Assembly (NCBI RefSeq): GCF_012034175.1
Contig: NZ_JAATEJ010000033.1
Location: 1-64,000, forward strand
Length of the DNA: 64,000 bases
Direction of reading: 5' to 3'
Source: Actinacidiphila epipremni
GTDB lineage: Bacteria > Actinomycetota > Actinomycetes > Streptomycetales > Streptomycetaceae
Part shown: positions 1 through 9,075 of the stretch, in pieces
How positions within the stretch are numbered: the stretch's first letter is position 1
Layout of the letters: the number at the start of each line of letters is the position of its first letter
Position numbers and translations under genes: made by a program
The notes under the pieces: model-generated
The model's database searches: none
Seen by the model: the letters and a program-made list of their open reading frames with translations, nothing else
What the model was told of the DNA's origin: nothing

Positions 1-219
1 GAGGCGGCGTTCAAGTACATCGCCGCCGCGGGCCACGACGACGTACGGATGGTGTCCTTCCGGCAGTTGGTGGACTGGCTGGACGCGCAGGACCCGGCGG
101 TGCTGGAGCGGCTGCGGTCGCTGGAGGTCGGCCAGAAGCCCTCGCAGGGCTGGAAGGACTTCCTCGCGGCGCCCGCGCCCGCGCCCGGCAAGGCGGTCGC
201 GGGCGCCCCGAGCGCCTGA
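1..219 (+). CDS. C-terminal fragment of an unidentified protein
   Basis: An open frame enters from the left edge and stops with TGA at 217-219, giving the last 72 residues. They include a soluble segment (VRMVSFRQLVDWLDAQDP) followed by an Ala/Pro-rich tail. The pattern of a Tyr/His-containing stretch, 'SFRQLVDWLDAQ' and a low-complexity end recalls C-termini of secreted polysaccharide deacetylase-like proteins in Streptomyces. That is a weak recollection only, because the catalytic part lies outside the window. It reads in the same direction as resA, 88 bp upstream of it, so the two may or may not be cotranscribed. Confidence 0.6.
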   Translation, partial: EAAFKYIAAAGHDDVRMVSFRQLVDWLDAQDPAVLERLRSLEVGQKPSQGWKDFLAAPAPAPGKAVAGAPSA

Positions 220-307
220 CCCGGTCCTTACTTGGGGCGATTGCCGCTTTTGGTGCCGGTGTCGGGGGTGTGGAAGATCGCCCGAAGGCCCATGCGAAAC
301 TTTTCAC

Positions 308-919
308 ATGAGTCCTTCCCGCGCCTCCCGGCGCCGCCCGGCGCGCACCGCCGCCGTGCTGGCCGGGGCAGCCGCCGTGGCGCTGTCGCTCAGCGCATGC
401 TCCTCGGGGTCGTCGCCGACCAGCTCGCAAGGCTCGAACTACGTCGACGGCACCGGTGAGATCACCCTGGTCAAGGCCGTCGACCGCAAGCCCGCGCCGG
501 ACATCTCCGGCAAGACGGTCAGCGGCGGTCAGACCAGCCTGGCCGCGTACAAGGGCAAGGTCGTCGTCGTCAACATGTGGGGCTCGTGGTGCGACCCCTG
601 CCGCCACGAGGCCCCGCACCTGGCCGAGGTCTCCGCCGCGGACGCCGCCAAGGGCGTGCAGTTCCTCGGCATCAACACCCGCGACCTGACCTTGTCCAAC
701 GCCGCCGCCTTCGAGAAGAGCTTCGGGATCACCTACCCGAACCTGTTCGACCCGTACGGCAAGCTGATCCTGAAGTTCCCCAAGGGCAGCGTCAACCCGC
801 AGTCGCTGCCCTCCACGCTGGTCATCGACCGGCAGGGCCGGATCGCCGCGCGCGCCCTCAAGCCGCTCAGCACCCAGGAGCTCAACGAGCTGATCGACCC
901 GATCGTCGCGGAGCAGTGA
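308..919 (+). CDS. resA: ResA-like thiol-disulfide oxidoreductase lipoprotein
   Basis: A 203-aa TlpA/ResA-family thioredoxin-fold protein. The N-terminus is a lipoprotein signal: an Arg-rich n-region, a hydrophobic stretch at about 14-28 and lipobox LSAC with Cys31. The redox motif WCDPC has Cys95 and Cys98, followed by the usual thioredoxin elements, including a late SLPSTLVID segment that carries the cis-Pro. In System II cytochrome c maturation this extracytoplasmic protein reduces the disulfide of apocytochrome c CXXCH so that haem can be attached. It is the first gene of a tight operon, with ccdA starting 1 nt after its stop. The ATG at 308 is the only start that gives a complete lipoprotein signal. 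No clear Shine-Dalgarno precedes it. Confidence 0.93.
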   Translation: MSPSRASRRRPARTAAVLAGAAAVALSLSACSSGSSPTSSQGSNYVDGTGEITLVKAVDRKPAPDISGKTVSGGQTSLAAYKGKVVVVNMWGSWCDPCRHEAPHLAEVSAADAAKGVQFLGINTRDLTLSNAAAFEKSFGITYPNLFDPYGKLILKFPKGSVNPQSLPSTLVIDRQGRIAARALKPLSTQELNELIDPIVAEQ

Positions 920-920
920 C

Positions 921-1697
921 GTGGTCGGGAACGGCGCACTGACCGTGCTCGCGGTCGACCAGAACCAGACGGTGCTCACCGGGGCACTGCTGGCCGCCAT
1001 CCCGATCGCCGCCTTCGCCGGGCTCATCTCCTTCTTCTCGCCCTGCGTGCTGCCGCTGGTGCCCGGCTACCTCAGCTACATGACCGGCGTCACCGGCACC
1101 GACCTCGGCCAGGCGCGGCGCGGCCGGATGCTGGCCGGCGCGTCGCTGTTCGTGGTCGGCTTCAGCGCCGTCTTCGTCTCCGGCGGCGCGCTGTTCGGCA
1201 ACTTCGGGCAGACCCTCCAGGTGCACCGGGAGGGCCTCACCCAGATCTTCGGAGCGCTGACCATAGTGCTGGGCCTGGCCTTCATGGGCATGGTCGGCGG
1301 CATCACGCAGCGCGAGTTCCGCTTCCACGTCCGCCCCTCGACGGGCCTGGCCGGCGCGCCGCTGCTCGGCGTGCTGTTCGGCCTGGGCTGGACGCCGTGC
1401 GTCGGCCCGACGCTCGGCGCCGTCAACGCGCTGGCCTTCAACGACGCGAGCGCGCTGCGCGGCGCGGTGCTGATGGCGTTCTACTGCGCCGGGCTCGGTG
1501 TGCCCTTCATCGTGGCGGCCATAGCTTTCCGCCGTACGTTGGGCGCCTTCGGCTGGGTCAAGCGCCACTACGCGTGGGTCGTCAGGACCGGCGGGGCCAT
1601 GCTCGTGGCGGTCGGCGTCCTGCTGCTCACCGGAGTGTGGGAACACATCACGTACCAGATGCAGATCTGGTCGTCCGGCTTCACCCCAGGGATCTGA
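921..1697 (+). CDS. ccdA: CcdA-type cytochrome c biogenesis membrane protein
   Basis: A 258-aa polytopic membrane protein of the CcdA/DsbD-beta family with about six hydrophobic segments. Both family Cys-Pro motifs are present: FSPCVLPLVPGY near residue 40 and GWTPCVGPTLGA near residue 155. These cysteines carry electrons from cytoplasmic thioredoxin across the membrane to ResA. The GTG at 921 lies 1 nt after the resA stop, implying translational coupling. An in-frame GTG further in (LAVDQ) is a possible shorter start. The next gene follows after 4 nt. Confidence 0.93.
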   Translation: MVGNGALTVLAVDQNQTVLTGALLAAIPIAAFAGLISFFSPCVLPLVPGYLSYMTGVTGTDLGQARRGRMLAGASLFVVGFSAVFVSGGALFGNFGQTLQVHREGLTQIFGALTIVLGLAFMGMVGGITQREFRFHVRPSTGLAGAPLLGVLFGLGWTPCVGPTLGAVNALAFNDASALRGAVLMAFYCAGLGVPFIVAAIAFRRTLGAFGWVKRHYAWVVRTGGAMLVAVGVLLLTGVWEHITYQMQIWSSGFTPGI

Positions 1698-1701
1698 CCC
1701 G

Positions 1702-3435
1702 ATGAGCATCACTGAGAAGACCGAGCGCGACGACCTCGGCGCGGCCGGCGCGCAGCTGAGCACCGCCCCCGCGGACACCCTCGCCGAGGCGCCGGGCCTG
1801 GGCGTGCTGGGCTGGCTGCGCTGGATGTGGCGGCAGCTGACCTCGATGCGGGTCGCGCTGATCCTGCTCTTCCTGCTCTCGCTCGCCGCGATCCCCGGCT
1901 CCCTGATCCCGCAGCACAACGACCAGCTCAAGGTCGACGCGTTCCGGGCCGAGCACACCACGGTCAGCCCGATCTACGACCGGCTCGGCCTCTTCCACGT
2001 CTACAGCTCGCCGTGGTTCGCGGCGATCTACATCCTGCTGTTCGTCTCGCTCGCCGGCTGCATCGTGCCGCGCAGCTGGCAGTTCGTCGGCCAGCTGCGC
2101 TCCCGCCCGCCGGCCGCGCCCCGCAACCTCACCCGGCTGCCCGCCTACAGCACCTGGCGCACCGGGTCAAGCCCCGAGCAGGTCGCCGAGGCGGCCCGCA
2201 GGGCGCTGCGCGGGCGGCGGTTCCGTACCAGCGTCGCCGGCACGTCGGTCGCCGCCGAGAAGGGCTACCTGCGCGAGTTCGGCAACCTGCTCTTCCACGT
2301 CTCGCTGTTCGGCCTGCTCATCGCGTTCGCGCTGACGTCGCTGGAGAAGGCCGAGGGCGGCAAGCTCGTCGTCGAGGGCGACGGCTTTGTCAACAACCTC
2401 ACGCAGTACGACGACTTCAGCGGCGGCACCCTCTACGGCGCCGACGACCTCCAGCCGTTCGGCTTCCACCTGGACAGCTTCGACTCCAAGTACGCCACCA
2501 GCGGCCCGGAGAAGGGCACCGCGCTGCTGTTCCGGGCGAACATCCACTACTACAGCGGCACCGACGACGCGAAGTCGACCAAGGGCGAGATCTCGGTCAA
2601 CCACCCGCTGAGCATCGGCGGCGAGAAGGTCTACCTGATCTCGCACGGCTACGCGCCCGTCGTCACCATCACCGACGGCAAGGGCAACAAGACGCAGTCG
2701 ATCGTGCCGTTCCTGCCGCAGGACACCGCGCTGACCTCGATCGGCGTCATCAAGGCGCCCGACGGCGTCGGCAAGGACGGCACGCCCGAGCAGCTGGGCT
2801 TCCGCGGCACCTTCACCCCGACCTTCGCCGTCGACAACGTGCGCGGGCCGCACTCGACCTTCCCGACACTGCAGAACCCGGCGCTGATCCTCAACGCCTG
2901 GTACGGCGACCTCGGCATGAACCAGCCCGCGGCGCAGAACGTCTACCAGCTCGACACCACGCACCTGAAGCAGTTCACGGACGCCCAGGGCGACCCGCTG
3001 TCCGCGGCGCTGCGGCCCGGCCAGACCATGCAGCTGCCGGACGGCGCGGGCAGCCTGCGCTTCGACGGCATCAAGACCTGGGCGAGCTTCACCATCTCCC
3101 ACCAGTCCGGCAACGAGGGCGCCCTCATCAGCGGGGTCGGCGCGATCCTGGGCCTGCTGGGCTCGCTGTTCATCCAGCGCCGCAGGATCTGGGTGCGCGC
3201 GCTGCCGGCGCCCGGCGGCGGCAGCGTCGTCGAGGTGGGCGGGCTCGGCCGCAGCGAGTCCGCGCGGATCGCCGACGAGATCGGCGACGTGGCCGTCCAG
3301 CTGCTGCCCGACGCACCCGTCGCCCCGGACACACCGGACACACCGGACACAGCGGGCGCGCCCGAAGAGCCCGAGCACGCCGAGAACCCAGCCGCGACCG
3401 ACGACGAAACCGACGACGAAGGAGCCCGCGCGTGA
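1702..3435 (+). CDS. resB: ResB-like cytochrome c synthase subunit
   Basis: A 577-aa protein of the ResB/Ccs1 family. It has paired N-terminal membrane segments (about 42-65 and 95-115), a third near 195-215, a large extracytoplasmic beta-rich domain, a last membrane segment near 470-490 and a Pro/Thr/Glu-rich cytoplasmic tail. Family landmarks visible are the opening WLRWMWRQLTSMRVALILLFLL and the SLIPQHN sequence after the first helix. With CcsB it forms the haem-delivering cytochrome c synthase. The final codons contain a short tandem repeat encoding PDTPDTPDT. Its TGA overlaps the GTG of ccsB. Confidence 0.93.
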   Translation: MSITEKTERDDLGAAGAQLSTAPADTLAEAPGLGVLGWLRWMWRQLTSMRVALILLFLLSLAAIPGSLIPQHNDQLKVDAFRAEHTTVSPIYDRLGLFHVYSSPWFAAIYILLFVSLAGCIVPRSWQFVGQLRSRPPAAPRNLTRLPAYSTWRTGSSPEQVAEAARRALRGRRFRTSVAGTSVAAEKGYLREFGNLLFHVSLFGLLIAFALTSLEKAEGGKLVVEGDGFVNNLTQYDDFSGGTLYGADDLQPFGFHLDSFDSKYATSGPEKGTALLFRANIHYYSGTDDAKSTKGEISVNHPLSIGGEKVYLISHGYAPVVTITDGKGNKTQSIVPFLPQDTALTSIGVIKAPDGVGKDGTPEQLGFRGTFTPTFAVDNVRGPHSTFPTLQNPALILNAWYGDLGMNQPAAQNVYQLDTTHLKQFTDAQGDPLSAALRPGQTMQLPDGAGSLRFDGIKTWASFTISHQSGNEGALISGVGAILGLLGSLFIQRRRIWVRALPAPGGGSVVEVGGLGRSESARIADEIGDVAVQLLPDAPVAPDTPDTPDTAGAPEEPEHAENPAATDDETDDEGARA

Positions 3436-4538
3436 ACATCGCTGCCGCGGTCAACGAGAACTTCGCGAACTACAGCAACTACCTGATCCGCTCGGCGATG
3501 TTCGTCTACGCGCTCGCCTTCCTCGCCCACCTCGCCGAGTGGGTCTTCGGCGGGCGCAGCCGGATCGCGGTGCAGTCCGCCGCGCTCGTCGCCGAGGGCG
3601 CCGAGGGCGGCGACACCGGGGCCGCGGACCAGAAGGCCCAACAGGTCACGGTGAAGACCGCGGGCGGCGGCACCGTCACCCTGGAGCGGCCCGCCGTCGT
3701 CACCCGCGCCTCCGCCAGCGACCGCGGCATCGCCGACGGCCCCGGCGCGGCCGGCGAGGACGAGCAGGGCGACATGTACGGGCGCATCGCGGTGTCGTTC
3801 ACCGTGCTGGCCTGGCTGCTGCACGCCGCCGGCGTCGTCTTCCGCGCCGCGTCCGTGCAGCGCGCCCCCTGGGGCAACATGTACGAGTTCTCCACCACCT
3901 TCGGCGCGGTCGCCGTGGGCACGTACCTGCTGCTGCTCGTGCTGCGCAAGAACGTCCGCTGGATCGGGCTGTTCCTGACCACGTCGGTGCTGCTGGACCT
4001 GGGCCTGGCCACCAGCGTGCTCTACACCAACAGCGAGCAGCTGGTGCCGGCGCTGCACTCGTACTGGCTGTGGATCCACGTCAGTTGCGCGATCATCTCC
4101 GGCGCGATCTTCTACCTCGCCGCGGTCGGCACCCTGCTGTTCCTCTTCCGCGACCACTACGAGGTCGCCGTCACCGCGGGCCGGGCGAGCAACGGGCGGT
4201 GGGGCGACATCATGCGCCGGCTGCCGTCGGCGGCGAGCCTGGACAAGTTCGCGTACCGGATGAACGCGCTGGTCTTCCCGCTGTGGACGTTCACCATCAT
4301 CGCCGGCGCGATCTGGGCGCAGGCCGCGTGGGGCCGCTACTGGGGCTGGGACCCCAAGGAGACCTGGGCGTTCATCACATGGGTCGCCTACGCCTGCTAC
4401 CTGCACGCCCGCGCCACCGCCGGCTGGAAGGGCCGCAAGGCCGCGTATCTCGCGCTGATCGCCTTCGCGTGCTTCCTGTTCAACTACTACGGCGTGAACA
4501 TCTTCGTCAGCGGCAAGCACTCCTACGCCGGGGTCTGA
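3432..4538 (+). CDS. ccsB: CcsB/ResC haem-handling cytochrome c synthase subunit
   Basis: A 368-aa polytopic protein. The start is the GTG at 3432, which overlaps the resB stop (GTGA). A longer open frame exists upstream but only as a shadow of resB. The Trp-rich WWD signature appears as WGRYWGWDPKETWAFITW near residue 305, together with conserved histidines (LHSYWLWIHV) expected to ligate haem. It exports and presents haem for attachment to apocytochrome c together with ResB. A polar linker at about 45-100 between the first and second membrane segments is longer than usual. It is the last gene of the four-gene operon; mqnL begins 36 nt later. Confidence 0.93.
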   Translation: MNIAAAVNENFANYSNYLIRSAMFVYALAFLAHLAEWVFGGRSRIAVQSAALVAEGAEGGDTGAADQKAQQVTVKTAGGGTVTLERPAVVTRASASDRGIADGPGAAGEDEQGDMYGRIAVSFTVLAWLLHAAGVVFRAASVQRAPWGNMYEFSTTFGAVAVGTYLLLLVLRKNVRWIGLFLTTSVLLDLGLATSVLYTNSEQLVPALHSYWLWIHVSCAIISGAIFYLAAVGTLLFLFRDHYEVAVTAGRASNGRWGDIMRRLPSAASLDKFAYRMNALVFPLWTFTIIAGAIWAQAAWGRYWGWDPKETWAFITWVAYACYLHARATAGWKGRKAAYLALIAFACFLFNYYGVNIFVSGKHSYAGV

Positions 4539-4574
4539 CCCGGGCGCGCGGAGCGGGATGCGAGACTGGGGCCC

Positions 4575-6032
4575 ATGGCTTACGACGATCTCCGCTCGTT
4601 CCTGCGCGCGCTGGAGAAGGAGGGCGACCTGCGGCGGATCACCGCCGAGGTCGACCCGTACCTGGAGGTCGGCGAGATCACCGACCGGGTGAACAAGGCC
4701 GGCGGCCCCGCGCTGCTCTTCGAGAACGTACGGGGCTCGGCCGCGCCGCTGGCGATGAACGTCTACGGCACCGACCGGCGGCTGCTCAAGGCGCTCGGCC
4801 TGAAGGCGTACACCGACATCGGCGACAAGATCGCCGGGCTGCTCAAGCCCGAACTGCCGCACGGCTTCGTCGGGGTGCGGGAGGCCTTCGGCAAGCTCGC
4901 CGGGATGGTCCACGTGCCGCCGAAGAAGGTCAAGCCGGGTGACGCGCCCGTGCAGGAGGTCGTCCTGACCGGTGACGACGTCGACCTCGACGCGCTGCCG
5001 GCGCTGTTCACCTGGCCGCAGGACGGCGGGTCCTTCTTCAACCTGGGCCTGACCCACACCAAGGACCCCGAGAGCGGGGTGCGCAACCTCGGCCTCTACC
5101 GGTTGCAGCGGCACGACCGGCGCACCATCGGCATGCACTGGCAGATCCACAAGGACAGCCGCAACCACTACCAGGTCGCCCAGCGGCGCGGTGAGCGGCT
5201 GCCCGTCGCGATCGCCTTCGGCTGCCCGCCCGCCGTCACGTACGCCGCGACCGCCCCGCTGCCCGGCGACATCGACGAATACCTCTTCGCCGGCTTCGTG
5301 CAGGGCAAGCGCATCGAGCTGGTGGACTGCAAGACCGTGCCGCTCCAGGTGCCCGCGCACGCCGAGGTCGTCATCGAGGGCTGGCTGGAGCCCGGAAAGA
5401 CGCTGCCGGAAGGGCCGTTCGGCGACCACACCGGCTTCTACACCCCGCAGGAGCCCTTCCCGGCGCTGACCGTCGACTGTGTGACGATGCGCCGCCGGCC
5501 GGTGCTCCAGTCCATCGTGGTGGGCCGGCCGCCGACCGAGGACGGGCCGCTGGGCCGCGCCACCGAGCGGTTCTTCCTGCCGCTGCTGAAGATCATCGTG
5601 CCGGACATCGTGGACTACCACCTGCCGGAGGCGGGCGGCTTCCACAACTGCGCGATCGTCTCGATCGACAAGAAGTACCCCAAGCACGCGCAGAAGGTCA
5701 TGCACGCGGTGTGGGGCGCCCACATGATGTCGCTCACCAAGCTCATCGTGGTCGTCGACGCCGACTGCGACGTCCACGACCTGCACGAGGTCGCCTGGCG
5801 GGCGCTGGGCAACACCGACTACTCCCGCGACCTGACCGTCGTGGAAGGACCCGTCGACCACCTCGACCACGCCTCGTACCAGCAGTTCTGGGGCGGCAAG
5901 GCCGGGATCGACGCGACCCGCAAACTGCCCGAGGAGGGCTACACGCGGGACGGGGGCTGGCCGGAGATGGTGCTCTCCGACCCGGAGACGGCGGCGAAGG
6001 TCGACCGCCGATGGAGGGAGTACGGCCTGTGA
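4575..6032 (+). CDS. mqnL: UbiD-family decarboxylase of the futalosine menaquinone pathway
   Basis: A 485-aa full-length UbiD-family protein, thus a prenylated-FMN-dependent decarboxylase. Recognisable blocks are YDDLRSFLRALEKEGDL at the start, the central GLYRLQ...MHWQIHKDSRNHY region and the C-terminal WGAHMMSLTKLIVVVDADCDVHD. In the futalosine pathway it is expected to decarboxylate the prenylated naphthoate intermediate. The role is supported by its neighbours: a UbiA prenyltransferase overlapping its stop by 4 nt, a UbiX flavin prenyltransferase (mqnM) and mqnE within 7 kb. The symbol follows the Streptomyces assignment as I remember it. Other UbiD substrates cannot be excluded from sequence alone. 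Confidence 0.9.
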   Translation: MAYDDLRSFLRALEKEGDLRRITAEVDPYLEVGEITDRVNKAGGPALLFENVRGSAAPLAMNVYGTDRRLLKALGLKAYTDIGDKIAGLLKPELPHGFVGVREAFGKLAGMVHVPPKKVKPGDAPVQEVVLTGDDVDLDALPALFTWPQDGGSFFNLGLTHTKDPESGVRNLGLYRLQRHDRRTIGMHWQIHKDSRNHYQVAQRRGERLPVAIAFGCPPAVTYAATAPLPGDIDEYLFAGFVQGKRIELVDCKTVPLQVPAHAEVVIEGWLEPGKTLPEGPFGDHTGFYTPQEPFPALTVDCVTMRRRPVLQSIVVGRPPTEDGPLGRATERFFLPLLKIIVPDIVDYHLPEAGGFHNCAIVSIDKKYPKHAQKVMHAVWGAHMMSLTKLIVVVDADCDVHDLHEVAWRALGNTDYSRDLTVVEGPVDHLDHASYQQFWGGKAGIDATRKLPEEGYTRDGGWPEMVLSDPETAAKVDRRWREYGL

Positions 6033-6955
6033 GCGCGGACACCGCCACCCCGGACCTGTTCGGACCGCAGCCCAGCCCGCAGCACGGCCGGGTACGGGCC
6101 TTCCTGCGGCTGGTGATGATCGAGCACTCGGTCTTCGCGCTGCCCTTCGCCTACATCGCGGCGCTGACCGCGATGTTCCGCGACGACGGGCAGGTGCACT
6201 GGGGCGAACTGCTGCTGATCACGCTGGCGATGGTGGGCCTGCGCACCTTCGCGATGGCCTGCAACCGGATCATCGACCGGGAGATCGACGCCCGCAACCC
6301 GCGCACCGCGAGCCGCGAACTGGTCACCGGGGCGCTGTCGGTACGGACCGCGTGGACCGGCGCGCTGATCGCCGTCGTGGTCTTCCTGGGCGCCGCCGCG
6401 CTGCTCAACCCGCTGTGCCTGGCGCTCGCGCCGGTCGCGGTGGTGCCGATGGTGGTCTACCCCTACGGCAAGCGCTTCACGAACTTCCCGCACGCCATCC
6501 TGGGCCTGGCGCAGGCCATGGGCCCGATCGGGGCGTGGCTGGCGGTCACCGGCTCCTGGTCGTGGCAGGCAGTGATACTGGGCCTTGCGGTCGGGGTGTG
6601 GATCGGCGGCTTCGACCTGATCTTCGGCTGCCAGGACGTCGCCGCCGACCGGGCGCACGGCGTGAAGTCCGTGCCGGCCCGCTTCGGCATCCCCGCCGCC
6701 CTCTACGGGGCCCGCGCCAGCCATGTCGTCACCACGGCGCTGCTGGTCTGGTACGGGGCCGCGACCGGCGCGGGCGGCCTGTGGTGGACGGGCCTCGCGG
6801 TCGTCGCCGGCGCCTTCCTCTACGAGCACTCCATCGTCCGGCCGCACGACCTGAGCCGGCTGAACCGGGCCTTCTTCACCGTCAACGGCGTCATCGGCAT
6901 CACGCTGTTCGTCTTCGCGCTGGCCGACCTGCTCGCGCGCGGCCTCGGCGGCTGA
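6029..6955 (+). CDS. mqnP: UbiA-family prenyltransferase of menaquinone synthesis
   Basis: A 308-aa UbiA-superfamily integral membrane prenyltransferase. The GTG at 6029 overlaps the mqnL stop (GTGA), and a longer frame upstream is only a shadow. The first Asp-rich motif is NRIIDREID (about 80-88) and the second lies in FGCQDVAADRAHG (about 208-220). These bind Mg2+-polyprenyl diphosphate. About eight hydrophobic segments are seen. It is expected to attach the polyprenyl chain to the naphthoate product of the futalosine branch. It is the last gene of the mqnLP unit and converges on the lipoprotein gene 38 nt downstream. Confidence 0.9.
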   Translation: MSADTATPDLFGPQPSPQHGRVRAFLRLVMIEHSVFALPFAYIAALTAMFRDDGQVHWGELLLITLAMVGLRTFAMACNRIIDREIDARNPRTASRELVTGALSVRTAWTGALIAVVVFLGAAALLNPLCLALAPVAVVPMVVYPYGKRFTNFPHAILGLAQAMGPIGAWLAVTGSWSWQAVILGLAVGVWIGGFDLIFGCQDVAADRAHGVKSVPARFGIPAALYGARASHVVTTALLVWYGAATGAGGLWWTGLAVVAGAFLYEHSIVRPHDLSRLNRAFFTVNGVIGITLFVFALADLLARGLGG

Positions 6956-6993
6956 CACCCGCCGGCCGGGGCCGCGCGCGGGCGGCGGTCCGG

Positions 6994-8139
6994 TCAGGCG
7001 TCGTCGTCGCCGCCCAGGCCGCCGAGCTGCGCCATGACCAGGCCGACCAGATCCTGCGGGTTGAGCGGCTGGGCGCCCTTGGGCGCCTCGACCGGGGCGG
7101 CGCCGCCGTCCAGCGACATGTCCAGCGGCAGCTTGCCGTGGACGGTGTCGTCGAGCTGCGCCATGTCGAGGGTGATGTGGGAGAGCGTGCCGTCCTTGAT
7201 GGCCAGGTCCAGATCCACCGGCTTGTCCGGCACGTCCTGGAGGTCCTTGGACATGCGGCCGGGCAGCTGCCCGGCGAGCGAGCCGAGGCCCCCTTCCAGG
7301 TCCTTGACCAGGGTGCGGGCCGGGATGGTCGCCTTGACGTGGTCGGCGCCGTCGTGGGAGCCGAGGTCGGTGAGCTTGGCGTCCCGGGTGAGCGACTGCT
7401 GGAGCGGGGCGAGTAGCTGGGCCAGCGTCTTGTCGGCCAGGTCGGTGGGCAGGCCGGTCGGCAGGCCCGAGGGCAGGCCGAGGCCGTCCAGCGGTGAGCC
7501 GGCGCCGTCGTCGGAGGAGCCATCGGAGCCGGTGTCGCCGGAGCCCGTGTCGTCCTTGCCCAGCGTCTTGAAGAACTCGCCGAACGCCTCGGGGTCGACG
7601 GACACCCAGCCGCCCTTCGCGAGCGCCTTGACCGACGCGAAGGAGGACGGCATCGAGTCGACTGAGGCCAGCAGGTCGTTGATGTCGGAGAGCTCGGAAT
7701 TGTCCGGGTCGAGGGACGCGATGCCCTTCAGGTCCACCTGGAGGTAGACCTTCTGGCCGACCGAGCGCACACCGGCCAGCGGCTTGCCGCCCTTGCCGTT
7801 CGAGGCCCCCGAGAGGACCTGGAGGCCGACGCTGCTGCCCTTGTCCTTGCTCTTGAGCTCCGCGAGCGGCTTGTCGGAGCTGAAGCCGGCCTTGACGCTC
7901 AGCCCGGCGAGCATCTTGGCGTCGGCGAGCTCGAAGTCGTCCTCGTCCTTCATGGCCGCGTAGATCTGCTGCGCGGTGGCGTCGAAGGACAGGCCGAGCG
8001 TGACGGACTTCTGCTCGCCGAGCTTGGTGAAGGCGTTGCTGACCTTCCCCTGCGGGGTACTGGGCTCGTCGCTGCCGCATGCGGCGGCCCCGGCGGTTAT
8101 CAGCGCCACCACTCCGGCGGCGGCGAGACCCTTGCGCAT
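6994..8139 (-). CDS. Secreted lipoprotein of unknown function
   Basis: A 381-aa lipoprotein with a lipid-anchoring signal peptide (MRKGLAAAGVVALITAGAAAC; lipobox AAAC, Cys21). The mature part is soluble and rich in Asp, Gly, Lys and Ser. It has a flexible Asp/Ser/Gly linker near residues 200-215 (TGSGDTGSDGSSDDGAG) separating two domains. The order of alternating hydrophobic strands (VYLQVDLKGIASL, GGWVSVDPEAFGEF, VDLDLAIKDGTLSHI) resembles the LppX/LprG-type lipoprotein fold of actinobacteria, which binds lipids. I infer that only from general layout. It is transcribed against mqnP and is not obviously part of the menaquinone pathway. Confidence 0.85.
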   Translation of the reverse strand: MRKGLAAAGVVALITAGAAACGSDEPSTPQGKVSNAFTKLGEQKSVTLGLSFDATAQQIYAAMKDEDDFELADAKMLAGLSVKAGFSSDKPLAELKSKDKGSSVGLQVLSGASNGKGGKPLAGVRSVGQKVYLQVDLKGIASLDPDNSELSDINDLLASVDSMPSSFASVKALAKGGWVSVDPEAFGEFFKTLGKDDTGSGDTGSDGSSDDGAGSPLDGLGLPSGLPTGLPTDLADKTLAQLLAPLQQSLTRDAKLTDLGSHDGADHVKATIPARTLVKDLEGGLGSLAGQLPGRMSKDLQDVPDKPVDLDLAIKDGTLSHITLDMAQLDDTVHGKLPLDMSLDGGAAPVEAPKGAQPLNPQDLVGLVMAQLGGLGGDDDA

Positions 8140-8302
8140 GGTGTTGATGTCGAACTCCTCGGTCGCCGCGGCGCAATTCCGTACGCGCCGGCTTTACGGA
8201 AACTTGGCAGAAGACTATCTGTGGAGCCGCTGTGGGCTCCTGTGGGTATTCCGGCCGGCCCGCGGTGCTCCCGGCTGCCGGAACCCGGCAGCCGGCGCGG
8301 TG

Positions 8303-8905
8303 TCAGGAACGCAGGGCCACCGAGCGGTCGCGGAAGAGGAACGCCGCGACGACCCCGCCGACCAGGCCGAACAGATGCGCCTGCCACGACACCCCCGTCG
8401 CGGTCGGCAGCACGCCCCACAGGATCGACCCGTAGAGCACGCCCACGACCAGACCCACGATCACGTCCAGCGCCCGGCGGTCCACGAAGCCGCGGATCAC
8501 CAGATAACCGAACAGGCCGAAGATGAGCCCGGACGCGCCGAGGGTGACGCTGTGCGCGGGCGATATCAGCCACACGCCGAGCCCGCTGATCACCGTGATC
8601 GTCAGCGCGACCGCCAGATAGCGGGCGATGCCGCCGAGCGCAGCGATGAAGCCCAGCACCAGCAACGGCAGGCTGTTGGACGCCAGATGCGAATAGCCGA
8701 CGTGCAGGAACGCCGCCGGGACGATGTCCAGCAGCTCACCGGTCTTGCGCGGGGTGATCCCGTAGGTGTCCAGCCGCTGGCCGCTGAGCGCGTTGACGAT
8801 CTCGATGGCCCACAGCAGCGCGAGCCAGCCGATCATCAGCAGCGCCGCGGCGGCGACCCGCCCGCCGGCCCGTACCGGGGCGAGCAGCGAACCCGGCACG
8901 CTCAT
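8303..8905 (-). CDS. Rhomboid-family intramembrane serine protease
   Basis: A 200-aa (from the ATG at 8905) six-helix membrane protein. The catalytic serine sits in TLGASGLIFG (Ser125) and the catalytic histidine in SWQAHLFGLVGG (His177). The earlier HLASN motif (73-77) matches the helix-2 His/Asn region of rhomboids. The Ser-His dyad is therefore intact and the enzyme should be active. An in-frame GTG at 9004 would add 33 basic, Gly/Arg-rich residues. I prefer the ATG because the extension has no family character. It sits alone between two menaquinone transcription units and is divergent from mqnM. Its substrate is unknown. Confidence 0.88.
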   Translation of the reverse strand: MSVPGSLLAPVRAGGRVAAAALLMIGWLALLWAIEIVNALSGQRLDTYGITPRKTGELLDIVPAAFLHVGYSHLASNSLPLLVLGFIAALGGIARYLAVALTITVISGLGVWLISPAHSVTLGASGLIFGLFGYLVIRGFVDRRALDVIVGLVVGVLYGSILWGVLPTATGVSWQAHLFGLVGGVVAAFLFRDRSVALRS

Positions 8906-9075
8906 CCGCGATCCGCCGGATCGGCCCGTGGTGCTTCCGTACGCCACCGAGAACCCCCTGCTGCCACGACGACCCCCCCGATCGATGCGCGTGCCCTTCA
9001 CCACAGAAGACGCCCGGCCGGCGCACAGGGTTCCCGGCGCGGCGGTCCGGCGCCCGTCCGGTTACGCTTCGGCGC

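Noticed and set aside
2943-5870. A 975-codon minus-strand open frame across resB, ccsB and mqnL
   Set aside because: It is antisense to three recognisable genes and has the Val/Arg/Gly/Asp-rich composition produced by GC-biased codons; no domain features.
8100-8573. Minus-strand frame between the lipoprotein and rhomboid genes
   Set aside because: Off-frame with the rhomboid gene and without domain character; the gap 8140-8302 itself holds nothing recognisable beyond a likely promoter for the lipoprotein gene.
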